The notes beneath the pieces were generated by a model. That model did no database searches. It was not told the DNA's origin and worked only from the letters and a program-made list of their open reading frames with translations. Positions 11,509 to 21,834 of a DNA stretch of 64,000 bases are shown here, one piece after another. The stretch spans positions 66,892,501-66,956,500 of the forward strand of contig NC_091263.1 in the NCBI RefSeq assembly GCF_042477335.2, in the 5' to 3' direction. Both the position numbers and the translations under genes were made by a program. The first letter of the stretch is position 1; the number at the start of each line of letters is the position of its first letter. This stretch comes from Ovis canadensis (lineage: Eukaryota; Chordata; Mammalia; Artiodactyla; Bovidae).

Positions 11509-12006
11509 GTATTTTTAAAATATATGCATGGTAGGTGTCAGCCAGAGTACAGCCTTCGACCGGACCATCTGTCTCTGCTTCAGCTGAGAAGCGGTCACGC
11601 AGAGAACTCATGGATCCTAGGCAGCTGTTTTGGAACCAAACCACACCAACCAGGTAAGAGATGGCACGGGGTCCTGGAGTATCAGAGCCACAGGTGGCCT
11701 CCCTGTGGCACAGGGTGGGGGGAGAGACGGCCACTGAGACCAGAGTGAAGGGTCGTGCCCAGCATCGCACTGGTCTCCTGCCCCCAGCTCGGGGCTGCCT
11801 CACTCCTAGGCCTATTGCCCAATCCTACTTGCCTCTTAGTCACTGGTATTTTGGAATGTTGGCCAACACTGGGTGCCTAGCAAAGGAAAAGAGAGGCCCC
11901 TTTCAGGAAGGCCTCAGCCCCTGCATGTCGCCAGCAGGCCTTGGGCAAGGCTGCGTGATTACCACCTAAAAGGGGCCGCAAGTGGCAGAGGATCCGAGAA
12001 GGGACG

Positions 12007-12186
12007 ATGGCAGGGGCTTGGAAGGCACTGGTGCTGGTAGCAGGCTTGGCAGCCGTGGCCTGTGTGGCCCAGCATGGTCTGAGCTATGAAGAGATTGTCA
12101 CCCAGGCCCTGAAGTTCTTCAACCAGGGGCGGCGAGGACAGCGCATCTTTGGCCTGCTGGAAAGCACCCCGCCGCCACCTGGTTTG
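12007..12186 (+). CDS. NGP: NGP-like exon 1: signal peptide and start of cathelin domain
   Basis: Sixty codons. The N-terminal [20 protein letters not shown] is a typical signal peptide, probably cut near the ACVAQ segment. It is followed by [20 protein letters not shown], the opening helix of the cathelin fold, and a [10 protein letters not shown] stretch like the RLLELDPPP of cathelicidins. The ATG has A at -3 and G at +4, a strong start context. The exon ends in phase 0 before GTGAGG. A longer open frame simply reads on into the intron and is not the true end. Confidence 0.88.
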
Positions 12187-15100
12187 GTGAGGGTCAGGGT
12201 CTCAAGCCTGGGGAGCGGGTACCACCTACCTCACAACATCCCATGAGGCCAGCAGGCAGGAGCGAGCGCCCCAAACAGGCACAAAGTGCTTGGTTAACAG
12301 CAGATGCTGGTGTTATTACTATAATGTTTCTCTACTCAGAAGGTAAAATGGAGACTGGTACTCTCTCTCTGGCCTGGCAGCTGGCTAGCTGATCAATTCC
12401 GGCATTTGCCCAAAGGTGGAATGTGGGGTCTGGGAGTCCATTCTGCTCTCAGGCCCTGGACTTGAAGGAGTAAGCAGAGCTGTTTCAAAGGATGGACAGG
12501 AGCCAGACTGGTCCCACCAGAAGGCACCTCACCAGGGCCTTCCAGGGTCCCCCTTCCCACCCCCTTACCTCTCTCCTGGCAGTTGGGAGGCAAGTATTCT
12601 AGGTCCTTTGTCACAGAAGAGGAGATTGAGGTGCAGAGATGGGAGGTGACCCCTCAAGGCGGTCCAGCCATGAAGTGGTGGCCTCTGCTGGTTTCCAGAA
12701 GCCCTGCTTGCCTTCAGTCTCTGCTGAGGCTGTTTGAAGCGGCCGCCTCTCTTAGGTGGGAAGTGCAGACCTCGGGCAAGCCCTGTCAACTTGGAACTGT
12801 GATCTCTCTCCTCCCTGCCTTTGTTCTCTCCTGTGTAAAAGGGAGATGACCGTGACTCTTCTCCTGCTTCTTTAGAACTCGACCACGATCCCGCTCAACT
12901 TCAGGATTAAAGAGACTGTGTGTTTCCTGTTCCGGTACCGCCGAAGACCCCGACAGTGTCCTTTCAGGGAGGGCGGGGTGAGTCTCCCATCCATCCCCTG
13001 GCTCCCTGCCCCAATGAGCAGGACAAGGAATCTCCCCTCTCTCTCACCTCCTTCCCGGAGGCCGAGTTTGCTTCCACCCATCCACAGACAGGTGAGGTTT
13101 GACTGTGGAAGCTTTTTTTTTTAAATTGGGTTTTTCCTTATGGCTTTTTCTTACTACAAATTGTCCATCCTTATTAGAAAAGCAATACACACTAAAAGAA
13201 GTGACTAAATATTAAAAGAGAAAGAACAAAGGGGGACCATAATCCACATCAGTTCAGTTCAGTCAGTCAGTCATGTCTGACTCTTTGTGACCCCATGGAC
13301 TGCAGCACGCCAGGCCTCCCTGTCCATCAACAGCTCCTGGAGCTTACTCACACTCATGTCCATGAGTCAGTGATGCCATCCAAATATTTCACCCTCTGTC
13401 GTCCCCTTCTCCTGCCTTCAATCTTTCCCAGCATCAGGGTCTTTTCCAATGAGTTAGTTCTTTGCATCAAGTGGCCGAAGTATTGGAGTTTCAGCTTCAG
13501 CATCAGTCCTTCCAATGAATATTCAGGACTAATTTTCTTTAGGATGGACTGGTTGGATCTCCTTGCAGTCCAAGGGACTCTCAAGAGTCTTCTCCAACAC
13601 CACAGTTGAAAAGCATAAATTTTTTTTTAGTTTTTGTTGATGCTTTTGTAATCCACCCAGATAACCGCTGACTTTATTTTTCTGGGCTCCAAAATCACTG
13701 TAGATGGTGACTGCAGCCATGAAATTAAAAGACGCTTACTCCTTGGAAGGAAAGTTATGACCAACCTAGACAGCATATTAAAAAGCAGAGACATTACTTT
13801 GCCAACAAAGGTCCGTCTAGTCAAGGCTATGGTTTTTCCAGTGGTCATGTATGTATGTGAGAGTTGGACTATAAAGAAAGCTGAGCGCCGAAGAACTGAT
13901 GCTTTTGAACTGTGGTGTTGGAGAAGACTCTTGAGAGTCCCTTGGACTACAAGGAGATCCAGCCAGTCCATCCTAAAGGAGAACAGTCCTGGGTATTCAT
14001 TGGAATGACTGATGGTAAAGCTGAAACTCCAATACTTTGGCCATCTGATGCGAAGAGCTGACTCATTTGAAAAGACCCTGATGCTGGGAAAGATTGAAGG
14101 CAGGAGAAGAAGGGGACGACAGAGGATAAGATGGTTGGATGGCATCACCGACTCAATGGACATGGGTTTGGGTGGACTCCAGGAGTTGGTGATGGACAGG
14201 GAGGCCTGGCGAGCTGCCGTTCATGGGGTCGCAAAGAGTCAGACACGACTGAGCCACTGAACTGAACTGAACAGATAACTGCTTTTCTAAAATTAGGAAA
14301 ATATTTTATTATAGCAAACTAACAAAATTTAGAGAAGCGAAGTAAGAAACAAAAAATCTGCATCCCTACTACTCAGGAGACAACATTAACTGTTGGTGTG
14401 TCATCTTCGGTGCCTTTTTGATGTACACACGAGTGTTTTAAACAATATTACTCTCTCTCGGCTAATTTATGGAGACCATTTCCCGTGTAAGAACTTGCAG
14501 GAAAGTCAATGTTATCGGGCGCGCACGGAGCCTGCCCGGGTGTCCCCAGCGACCGCTGCTCCCTCCGGCGTCTAGCGGGCGGATTGGAGCTCGGGAGTCG
14601 GGGGACCTGGGCGAGGGCGCCGTCCGCTGCAGCCAGTGTGCTTGCTCCCCGGCAGGAAGAGCGGAACTGCACCGGCTCCTTCTTCATGCTGCGGCAACTC
14701 CGCCTCCTGTCGCTCAACTGCGTGCCGGACCGTGAGCTGGAGCCAGAGGTGAGCCCCTGCGCCCTCACCTGCCCCAGTTCCAGTCTCAGCGGCGCTCTGC
14801 CCGGTGACCCCCGTGATCGAGGGTCCCTCACCTGGGCCACTGAGTTAGGCACGTGGAACCTCAGTTCTGGAGGTCCCAGCCCTTAGCCCTGGAAACTGAA
14901 CCGGTCTAAACGCAAGTAGTCTGGAGGGGAGAGGCGTGGCCAGACCTTGATGATTGACGGCTAGTCGTCTGGTAGAAGGGGATGGGGACAGGAACTGATG
15001 GCCTCCTCCTGGGGCTGGGAGGGGACTCAGTCTTCCAGGGGCTGTTCTCTGGGCCCTGAGCTCTGGTAACCCGCCTCCCCATACCACTTTCGGGAAGACA

Positions 15101-15472
15101 AGCCGGAGGTGGAGCCTCCCGGTGAGTGAGTGCAATAGCCGGGGTGGACAAGACTGGCAGGCGTTCCTAGCCCCTCTGGGCCTGACTGGGGTCCCCTCCA
15201 GCGCCATCACCAAGGTCACTGCCTGGGCCTCCAGACTCATCCCCACCTGGGGAGAGAGGGGCCACACGCGGGACAGGAAGCGGGGAGGCGATCGATGAGG
15301 GCGCTCACCGCCGCATCACTTCTGCAGCCCCGCCGCCGGGGGAGGACTCTGCTGAGTCTTCCGGGGGGAAGACCCTCCACAACTTGACAGCTCCAACCTG
15401 CCACCTGCGGCCAGGGACCTGTACGAGAGAGCCAAGTACGACATCCTCTCCAACATCCTGAGGAATTTCTAG
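12007..15472 (+). CDS. NGP: NGP-like cathelicidin-family gene (4 exons)
   Basis: Exons at 12007-12186, 12876-12977, 14656-14748 and about 15345-15472 spell a protein like mouse neutrophilic granule protein: a signal peptide, then a cathelin/cystatin-like domain with four cysteines (two in exon 2, two in exon 3), and a tail ending [11 protein letters not shown], close to the mouse tail YDIIGNILKNF as I recall it. NGP is a neutrophil secondary-granule protein related to cathelicidin precursors but without a released antimicrobial peptide. Exons 1-3 join in phase 0 with good GT/AG sites. In exon 4 the frame entering from exon 3 and the frame of the conserved tail differ by one base at a run of six G (15363-15368), so the gene may be broken, spliced differently, or carry a base error. 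Its place between PTPN23 and KLHL18 matches mouse Ngp. Confidence 0.82.
12876..12977 (+). CDS. NGP: NGP-like exon 2
   Basis: Thirty-four codons between a CTTCTTTAG acceptor and a GTGAGT donor, phase 0 at both ends. It contains NFRIKETVC and [20 protein letters not shown] corresponds to the conserved FxVKETVC motif of cathelicidin propieces, and the two cysteines would form the first cathelin disulphide. The segment between them is unusually arginine-rich (FRYRRRPR). Confidence 0.88.
13247..13615 (-). repeat. BovB LINE 3' fragment, antisense
   Basis: The left end CAGTTCAGTTCAGTCAGTCA is the complement of the BovB terminus, followed by the complement of the 3' coding end. It is truncated near GTTGAAAAGCATAAAT. 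It faces the sense copy immediately to its right. Confidence 0.9.
13671..14271 (+). repeat. BovB LINE 3' fragment, sense
   Basis: Sense BovB covering the last 600 bp, with the segment translating as [29 protein letters not shown] and [12 protein letters not shown]. It is flanked by CAGATAACCGCT (13658) and CAGATAACTGCT (14272), the likely target-site duplication. Protein-like reading frames here belong to this dead element. Confidence 0.9.
14656..14748 (+). CDS. NGP: NGP-like exon 3
   Basis: Thirty-one codons between a CCCCGGCAG acceptor and a GTGAGC donor, phase 0. It begins [10 protein letters not shown], nearly the same as the mouse NGP segment EERNCTGKFF, and contains LSLNCVPD, giving cysteines three and four of the cathelin domain. 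A second GTGAGC lies inside the exon at 14732 and could act as a cryptic donor. Upstream, 14515-14650 is strongly CpG-rich. Confidence 0.88.
15345..15472 (+). pseudogene. NGP: NGP-like exon 4 with frame conflict
   Basis: Read in phase 0 from an acceptor AG at 15343-15344, the exon begins DSAESSGG, similar to the mouse DTQETS region. The conserved tail ([18 protein letters not shown]...RNF, stop TAG at 15470-15472) lies in another frame; the two would join if the six-G run at 15363-15368 had one more G. As written, the phase-0 frame instead ends at a TGA at 15459-15461 after an unrelated tail. A more upstream acceptor (CTTCTGCAG, exon from 15328) gives a third frame that stops early. The exon is therefore either a real frameshift, a homopolymer sequencing error, or spliced through weaker sites. 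Confidence 0.65.
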
Positions 15473-16009
15473 GGCTGGAGAAGGGAAGGGATGCCCTGCA
15501 AGCCCACAGCGAGCTGCGATTCCCACCCATTCTCTTGCTCTGCTGCCCTTTGCATTACCTGGCCGGTAAACGAGCCCACCCTCACCCCTCAGCCTTGGAT
15601 ACCTGCTTCCCTCTGCCGGGGACTTCCTGCCCATCCTGTGCCTGTGGATGCTCCACACCCTGCCAGGCACAGGTCCCAAGTCACCTCCCCGGGGAAGCCT
15701 CTCTGCTCTTCTCCGGTCCGTGGTGCAGTCACGATCCTCAAACCACGCTGGCAAGTACCAGCTGGGTCCCAGGCTACAGAGCACTGTCTCTCCTCCCAGC
15801 GGGCCCTCCTGTGCCAGCTACAGGGGGCTGGGAGGGAGTTTCTCTGCCAAGTGCTCCCGAATCCCGGGAGGGCAGTTCTTTCTGGGCAGGACCCTGAGTG
15901 CCCCTGTTCCCTGCCCAGTCACTGTGACAATGAAATGTCCCTTCATATATCTAGCACCCCCAAGAGGGGGCCAGGGCATCCTCTACTGAGAGCGCCAGGA
16001 GTGAAGCTC

Positions 16010-16015
16010 AATAAA
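16010..16015 (+). terminator. Poly(A) signal of the NGP-like gene
   Basis: AATAAA follows the NGP stop codons by about 540 bp, in the context GAAGCTCAATAAAAAG. No other canonical signal lies between. The cleavage site would fall near 16030. Confidence 0.7.
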
Positions 16016-16758
16016 AAGTTTCTAAGTTAAACGATTATGTGAATAAGTGAATGAATCAAGTGTCAGGGATGAGCCAGCTGGACTTGGGAGGAAGAGACCA
16101 AGGAGGCAGGTCCTGGGGGTGAGATTCCACTGTGCATCTTGGGGCACACAGACTCCCTGCAGTCAGGGCAGGGACAATGACGAGAAACGGGATAATGAGG
16201 GGCGCCATCTGAGGGCCATCCTGGGAGCTCAAGAAGGCAAAGTAACCTGCCCCCAGGCTATTCTGGAACCACCTTTCCTTCCTCTCAGCTACTTTTATTC
16301 TTCCTCCTTTATCATAAAGCTCCAGCCAGAACCTCTTCCGGATCCCCAGACTCGCACGTCAGATGGCCTCATAGACGCTACCCCATGGACGTCCCAGGGG
16401 CGCCACCCACTCAGAATCTTCCCTCCAGACCGCCCTTCTTAGTGACTATCCCAGCCCAATCCAGCTGATGGCAGCCTCATCCACCCAAGGACCTGAGCCT
16501 TGCTCAGACTCTCTGCTGTCTCTCAGGGAGAGTCTGGTTTTGGAGAGAGTTGGTCTCGGTTCCTGATCCATCCAGCCCTGAGAAGAGGGCCTGGCACATG
16601 GCAGTTGCTCAGTAAATACTTGTTGAGTGGATGAGAGCCCTTTTCTTCTTACCAGTAGGCCCCCCTTTTCAAGTCTTTGCTAGAGAAGTATCTGTGGGAA
16701 ACGCTCTCATTTGAGGGGCCATGGAGTAGAGCCCCTCGGGGGAATGGGTTTTTTCAGC

Positions 16759-16957
16759 CAGGGCTTCCCTGGTAGCTCACCTGGTAAAGAATCTGCCCTG
16801 GTTCACTTCTTGGGTTGGCAAGATCCCCTGAAGAAAGGAGAAGCCACGAACTCCAGTATTCTGGCCTGGAGAATTCCATGGACAGAGGAGCCTGGTGGGC
16901 TACAGTCTATGGGGCTGCAAAGAGACGGACATGACTGAGTGACTAAGCAACAGCACA
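16759..16957 (+). repeat. Bov-tA SINE
   Basis: Sense Bov-tA: GGGCTTCCCTGGTAGCTCAC at the head, AACTCCAGTATTCTGGCC in the core, and GACATGACTGAGTGACTAAG at the tail. A few bases of the tRNA-like B-box region are missing. Confidence 0.9.
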
Positions 16958-17792
16958 GGGAAGCCAAGGACTCCTATTAATGATAATAGCCATGATTCAT
17001 GATCGCTACTTCCCAGTGAACGGAAACACACTTCTCAGGTCTTAGAACAGTATTGCAAGGTGCATGCATCACCAGCAACTTTTAGTGAGAAAACTATGCC
17101 TCAAGGAAATTGGTTGACTCGACTGTAGTCCACACTCCAACCCCCTTGTAATCTAAATCTATGAGTATGTAATCTAAATCTAAATTGAGGGAGTGACCCT
17201 CAGGTGGGAAATGGGCAGGTTTGTGTGGACCAGGATAAACTAGACCGCAGACCATCTCTCTGTGGTGGGTGATGATGTTCACCTGGAGAAGGCCCTTGTA
17301 GCCTCACAGGAGGTGCCAGAGCCGAGGCACACCATCTATCACTCCCTTGCCTGACCTCCAGCCCGAGAGAGTACTCCCAGGCCTCAGCCAGGTCTTCTGT
17401 GGGGCCCTGGACACTAACGGGGCTCAGCAACTTCTCCCCGGAGGTTCAAGACTCATCTGTAGCAGTCAATGCCCCATCACACACGGTCGGGGAAGCTGGC
17501 CCATCATACTGTACCCAGCGAGAGGCAGGCCTATGGGACCAGCCACCAGGTCCCAGTCTGCTGGGCTGCCCTGCTGCATTCTCCTAGCCAGCATGAGCAG
17601 GCCCTGAGACGGCACCAAACACAGCTCAGCCTCTTGGCCTTGGCAGCTTCTGAAAGTCTTCAGAGCCATCAGAGCAAGACTGAGAAGGGAGAATTCACCG
17701 GGGCTGGCCGTGGGAACACAATGAGTGAACAGACCTCTAGGTTAACATCTAAATGTCTTCAGAAATCAACTTTCACTCCCTATACAGATACT

Positions 17793-17998
17793 TATAGTTC
17801 AGCTGGTAAAGAATCTGCCTGCAATGCAGGAGACCCAGGTTCAATTCCTGAGTCGGGGAGATCCCCTGGAGAAGGAAATGGCCACCCACTCCAGTATTCT
17901 TGCCTGGAGAATCCCATGGACAGAGGAACCTGGCAGGCTACATACAGTCCATGGGGTCACAAGAGCTGGACAGGACTTAGCGACTAAACCACCATCAC
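17793..17998 (+). repeat. Bov-tA SINE
   Basis: Sense Bov-tA with the head shortened to AGTTCAGCTGGTAAAGAATC and a well-kept core and tail (GGACTTAGCGACTAAACC). A 4-bp CATA insertion interrupts the usual CTACAGTCCATGG. Confidence 0.9.
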
Positions 17999-18689
17999 CA
18001 TAGACAGATATGATGTGAGCTTTATTTTTTAAAAGAAAAAATGACCATGGTCATTTTGTGTCCCATTTTACAACCAGCTTGTTTTCATTTAACCTATCAG
18101 CCAATACACTTCAGTCACTATTGGCTCACATTTTTTCTTTTTTTTCTGTCTTATGCTCCATTGGGTGACTAGACCTCCATTTATTTAAGTTACTCCTGCT
18201 GTTGAAGTTTTTTCCGTTTTTTTGCTTTGTTTTTAAACAATGCTGAGATAAAAATAAGTTCCTCGAATGGAAATAGTATCAGAGTGTATGAGCATGTTAA
18301 GAACTTAATATATTGCTAAATTACTATCTAGGATTGTAGACAGCAGTTAAGCAATATTGCTCTTCTGGCAGTTTTATTTATGCTACTTGGAAATAGGGAA
18401 TGGCCTGAGTGCCCAGCCACTAGAGGAATGGTTAAGTAATTTGTGTTATACTCACTGGATTGCATATTGTACAGCCTTTAAGGTAAATCTGAAGACAATG
18501 TTATATCAAGGAAAATGCTTGTGTTAGACTCGAGCAAAGGACCTGCTAAGCTGGGTTTTTCTCCACTTGATGGAGACCAGAGAGCCCTTGGGGTCCACAG
18601 GTCCCCTCATCATCTCGGCCTGAAGTGCACCCCAGGATCTGGAGCCCAGAAGAGACACTAAACCTTGGGGCCACAGTGCAAATCAGTGT

Positions 18690-18935
18690 CCAACTTTTTC
18701 TTGTTTAAACTGCTTTATTGAGCTGTAATTGACATAGAATAACTTGCACATATTCAAAGTACACATTTGATAAGTCTGACATAATGTACAATCTGTGAAA
18801 CCATCCCCACAAGATAGTGCACATACCCACCATCCCTCCAGGGTCTCCTCACACCCTTTAAATTCTGAGTCCTCCCCAACGGCCTCCTCATCAACCCTGC
18901 TGTCCTCAGGCACTCCGCGATCTTTCTGTTGCTAC
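18690..18935. repeat. Old L1-like sequence (interrupted)
   Basis: The text TTTATTGAGCTGTAATTGACATAG followed by ACATTTGATAAGTCTGACAT resembles a common mammalian L1-related sequence. Its continuation appears after the BovB and MLT1 insertions, near 19975-20060 (CTTCTTTCACTAAGCATC). Heavily decayed; the family assignment is tentative. Confidence 0.45.
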
Positions 18936-18956
18936 GTTAGTTTACATTTTCTGCTT

Positions 18957-19575
18957 GTTGTTCACTCAGTCGTCTCCGACTCTTTGTGACCCTGTGAACC
19001 GCAACATGTCAGGCTTCCCTGTCCTTCAACAACCTGGAGCTTGAGCAAACTCATGACCATCGAGTCGCTGATGCCATCCAACCATCTCATTCTCTGTCGT
19101 CCCCTTCTCCTGCCTTCAATCTTTCCCAGCACCAGGGCCTTTTCTAATGAGTCAGCCCTTCCCATCAGGTGGCCAAAGGATTGGAGCTTCAGCATCAGTC
19201 TTCCCAATGAATATTGAGGGCTGATTTCCTGTAGGACTGACTGGTTTGATCTCCTTGCAGTCCAAGGCACTCTCAAGAGTCTTCTCCAGCACCACAGTTT
19301 GAAGGCATCAATTCTTCGGCGCTCGGCCTTCTTTATGGTTCAGCTCTCACATCCATGCATGACTACTGGAAAAACCATAGCTTTGACTAGACGTCTGGAC
19401 CTTTCTCGGCAAAGTAATGTCTCTGCTCTTTAATATGTTGGTCACTGCTTTTCTTCCAAGGAGCAGGTGTCTTTTAATTTCATGGCTGCAGTCACTGTCC
19501 ACTTGGAGCCCAAGAAAACTAAAGTCTGTCACTGTTTCCATTGTTTCCCCATCTATTTGCCATGAAGTGCTGGGC
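18957..19575 (-). repeat. BovB LINE 3' fragment, antisense
   Basis: Begins TTCACTCAGTCGTCTCCGAC, the complement of the BovB end, and runs antisense through the 3' coding region to CCCATCTATTTGCCATGAAG. Several short deletions are visible. It is inserted into older L1-like sequence next to an MLT1 LTR. Confidence 0.9.
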
Positions 19576-19599
19576 AGAGTTCTATATAAATGGAAATCT

Positions 19600-19966
19600 G
19601 CTCTAAACTGGAGGTTTGTATTCCCTCAAAATTCACATGCTGAAATCCTAACCTCTAAAGTAATGGTGTTTGCAGACTGGGCATTTGGGATGTATTGATA
19701 TTAGGTCATGAGGGCTCTGGGATAACTGATGTTATAAAAGGGACTGTGGCGAGCTCGCATGCCATCCCTGTCATGTGAAGACATACAGCAAAAAGACGGC
19801 TGTCTGTGAACCAGGAAGCGGGGCCTCACTAGACACTGAATCTGCCAGTCCCTTCATCTTGAACTCCCCATCCTCCAGAATTGTGAGAAATAAACTTCTG
19901 CTGTCTATAAGCCGGTCAGTCTTTGGTAATTTTTACTGCAGCCTGAACAGACCAAGACATAGCACA
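19600..19966 (+). repeat. MLT1-type MaLR LTR
   Basis: The order TCCCTCAAAATTCACATGCTGAAATCC, TTAGGTCATGAGGGC, ATGTGAAGACATACAGC, GAACCAGGAAGCGGGGCC, TTGTGAGAAATAAACTTCTG and a terminal GAACAGACCAAGACA matches the MLT1 solitary LTR (an ancient ERVL-MaLR element). It has no internal retroviral genes and is only a relic. Confidence 0.8.
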
Positions 19967-20726
19967 CGGCAATGTCCTCCTTTTTTGACCAGCTTCTTTC
20001 ACTAAGCATCATTATTTTGAGATTCTTTTATGTTGTATCAAAACATCAATCATTCCAATCTCCTAAGAGAAGTGGGTATCCACCCTCAGGGGACCTGGAG
20101 ACAAGTGAAAAATCTGAATTAGAAATTTAGAATCATCCTTCAAATAACAGGCCCAGATGGCTTCACTGGTGAATTCTAACAAATATTAAAAAAAAAAATA
20201 CTACTTCTTCACAAACTCTTACAGAAATAAAGAAGGAGGAAACACTTCACTCATTCTATGAGGCCAGTACCACTGGCCAACGACATCACAAGAAAAGAAA
20301 ACCACAGAATATAGCTCTAGTGAACACAGATGTATTATAAAAAACTCCTTTAAAAAATATCAGCAAGCCATTCAGCAACATATAAAGGATTATACACCAT
20401 GACTGAGTGGGATTTATTCTAGGAACTCAAGGTTGTATCAGTATCTTGAAAATCAACTAATGTTATATACTGTATTAACAGCTCAAAGGACAGGAAAAGC
20501 TGATAGGTGCAGGAAAAGCATCTGATGAAATCTAATACCTATTCATGACAAAACCTCAACTAAGTAAGAATACAATGCAATTTCCTTAACTTGAAAAAGG
20601 TCACTGATGAAAACCCCACAGCTTAACATATTCACTGGTGAAGGATTATGTTTTCCTACCTAAGACTAAGAACAAGGCAACCATGTCTATTTGTGCCATT
20701 TATATACCACACTGTATGGCAGGTTC

Positions 20727-20851
20727 TTTTCTATTTTTTTTTTTGAGCCAGAGCACACAGCTTGTGGGATCTATTCCCCAACCAGGATTGAACCCAGGCC
20801 ATGGCAGTGAGAGCTCTGAGTCCTAACTACGAGGTTACCAGGGAACTCCCT
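20727..20851 (-). repeat. CHR-type SINE in L1
   Basis: Antisense tRNA-Glu SINE: T-rich run, GTGGGATCTATTCCCCAACC, then GATTGAACCCAGGCCATGGC and AGGTTACCAGGGAACTCCC. The flanking words AGGTTCT on both sides look like its target duplication. Confidence 0.75.
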
Positions 20852-21013
20852 ATACTGGAGGTTCTAGCCAGTGCAACAAAGCAGGAAAAAATTAAAGGCA
20901 TCTGTATTGGAAAGATAAAACTATCTTTATTCACAGATGGAATATCATATGCGTAGAAAATCCCAAGGAATACACATATGTGAAAAATTTTTTTAAGGAT
21001 AAAGACTTTAAAG

Positions 21014-21157
21014 GGAATTTCCTGGTAGTGTAGTAGTTAGCAGATCCCCGGTGGTCTAGTGGTTAGGATTTGGGGCTTTCACTGCCACGGCTCAGGTTTA
21101 ATCCCTGGTTGGGGAACATCCTTCAAGCTGTGCAGCACAGCTAAAAAAGAAAGAAAG
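21014..21157 (+). repeat. CHR-type SINE with doubled head, in L1
   Basis: A sense tRNA-Glu SINE whose first ~30 bases appear twice in diverged form: TTTCCTGGTAGTGTAGTAGT followed at once by CCCCGGTGGTCTAGTGGTTA. The rest (TTTCACTGCCACGGCTCAGG through CACAGCTAAAAAAGAAAG) is ordinary. Confidence 0.75.
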
Positions 21158-21812
21158 AGTAACTAATGAATGAGTTTGGCAACGTCACAGGATACAAGAT
21201 CAATATACAAAAAACCAATGGCATTTCTATATACTAGCAAAAAAACACCTCCCCAAATACAATTAAGTCAGTGTAGTTCCATCCACACAGCATAAAAAAC
21301 AAAAGCAGTTAGGATCAACTTAACAGAAGGAAGTGCAACACTTCAAAAATGAGAAAATATTGCTGGGAGAAATCAAGGAAGATCTAAACAAATGACAAAC
21401 ATTCCATGCTCATGGACTGGAAGACTTTGCATTGTCAGCATGCTAATTCTCTCCAAACTGATCTGTGCATTCAACACAGCATCTCTTAAAAACCCCGGAA
21501 GCTTTTTGTAGAAACTGACAAGCTGATCTATAAAAGCTAATCGGAATGCAAAGTACCTAAAATATTCAAAAGGATTTTTTAAAATAACAAAGCTGGAGGA
21601 CTTACATTATCTATTTTTAAGACTTACTTTAAAGCTGGAAAGCTCAGTACTATTCTGTTGGCTCATGGACAGGCATATAGATCAGTGGAACAGAACTGAG
21701 AGTCTAGAAATAAACCCTTATATTTATGGTTAACTGATTTCAACAAAGGTACCAAAGCAATTCAATGGAGGAAGAGATAGCCTTTGCAACAAATGTGCTG
21801 GGACAAATGGAT

Positions 21813-21834
21813 ACACACACACACACACACACAC
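21813..21834 (+). repeat. (AC)n microsatellite
   Basis: Eleven AC units inside the L1 at the point where L1 normally carries a short variable repeat. Likely polymorphic in length. Confidence 0.8.

Larger units (their letters stand above)
3431..12006. other. Intergenic region PTPN23 - NGP-like
   Basis: No coding exon is supported here. The region contains three Bov-tA SINEs, one L1 3' end, a MER5A inside a 63-bp inverted repeat, and old, unclassified repeat-like sequence near 10060-10220 (a TTTACTGATCAGCTACTGTATGCC motif common to ancient mammalian repeats). Stretches 4690-6480, 6900-8080 and 10470-11280 show no recognisable gene; the many short frames there lack splice logic and family resemblance. 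Confidence 0.6.
12978..14655 (+). other. NGP: NGP-like intron 2
   Basis: This 1.7-kb intron holds two BovB 3' fragments in opposite orientation, an older AT-rich repeat on both sides (13110-13240 and 14290-14450), and a CpG-rich patch just before exon 3. Introns 1 (12187-12875) and 3 (14749-15344) carry only short MIR-like traces. Confidence 0.75.

Noticed and set aside
12187-12246. Extension of NGP exon 1 to the TGA near 12246
   Set aside because: The codons after 12186 are intronic read-through; a GTGAGG donor at 12187 and a good exon 2 match replace them.
13627-14260. Open frames resembling a reverse-transcriptase C-terminus
   Set aside because: These are pieces of dead BovB elements in an intron, not host genes.
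15328-15387. Exon 4 of the NGP-like gene starting at the stronger CTTCTGCAG acceptor
   Set aside because: In phase 0 it gives an arginine-rich run that ends at a TGA after about 19 codons and bears no likeness to NGP; the acceptor at 15343-15344 fits the family better.
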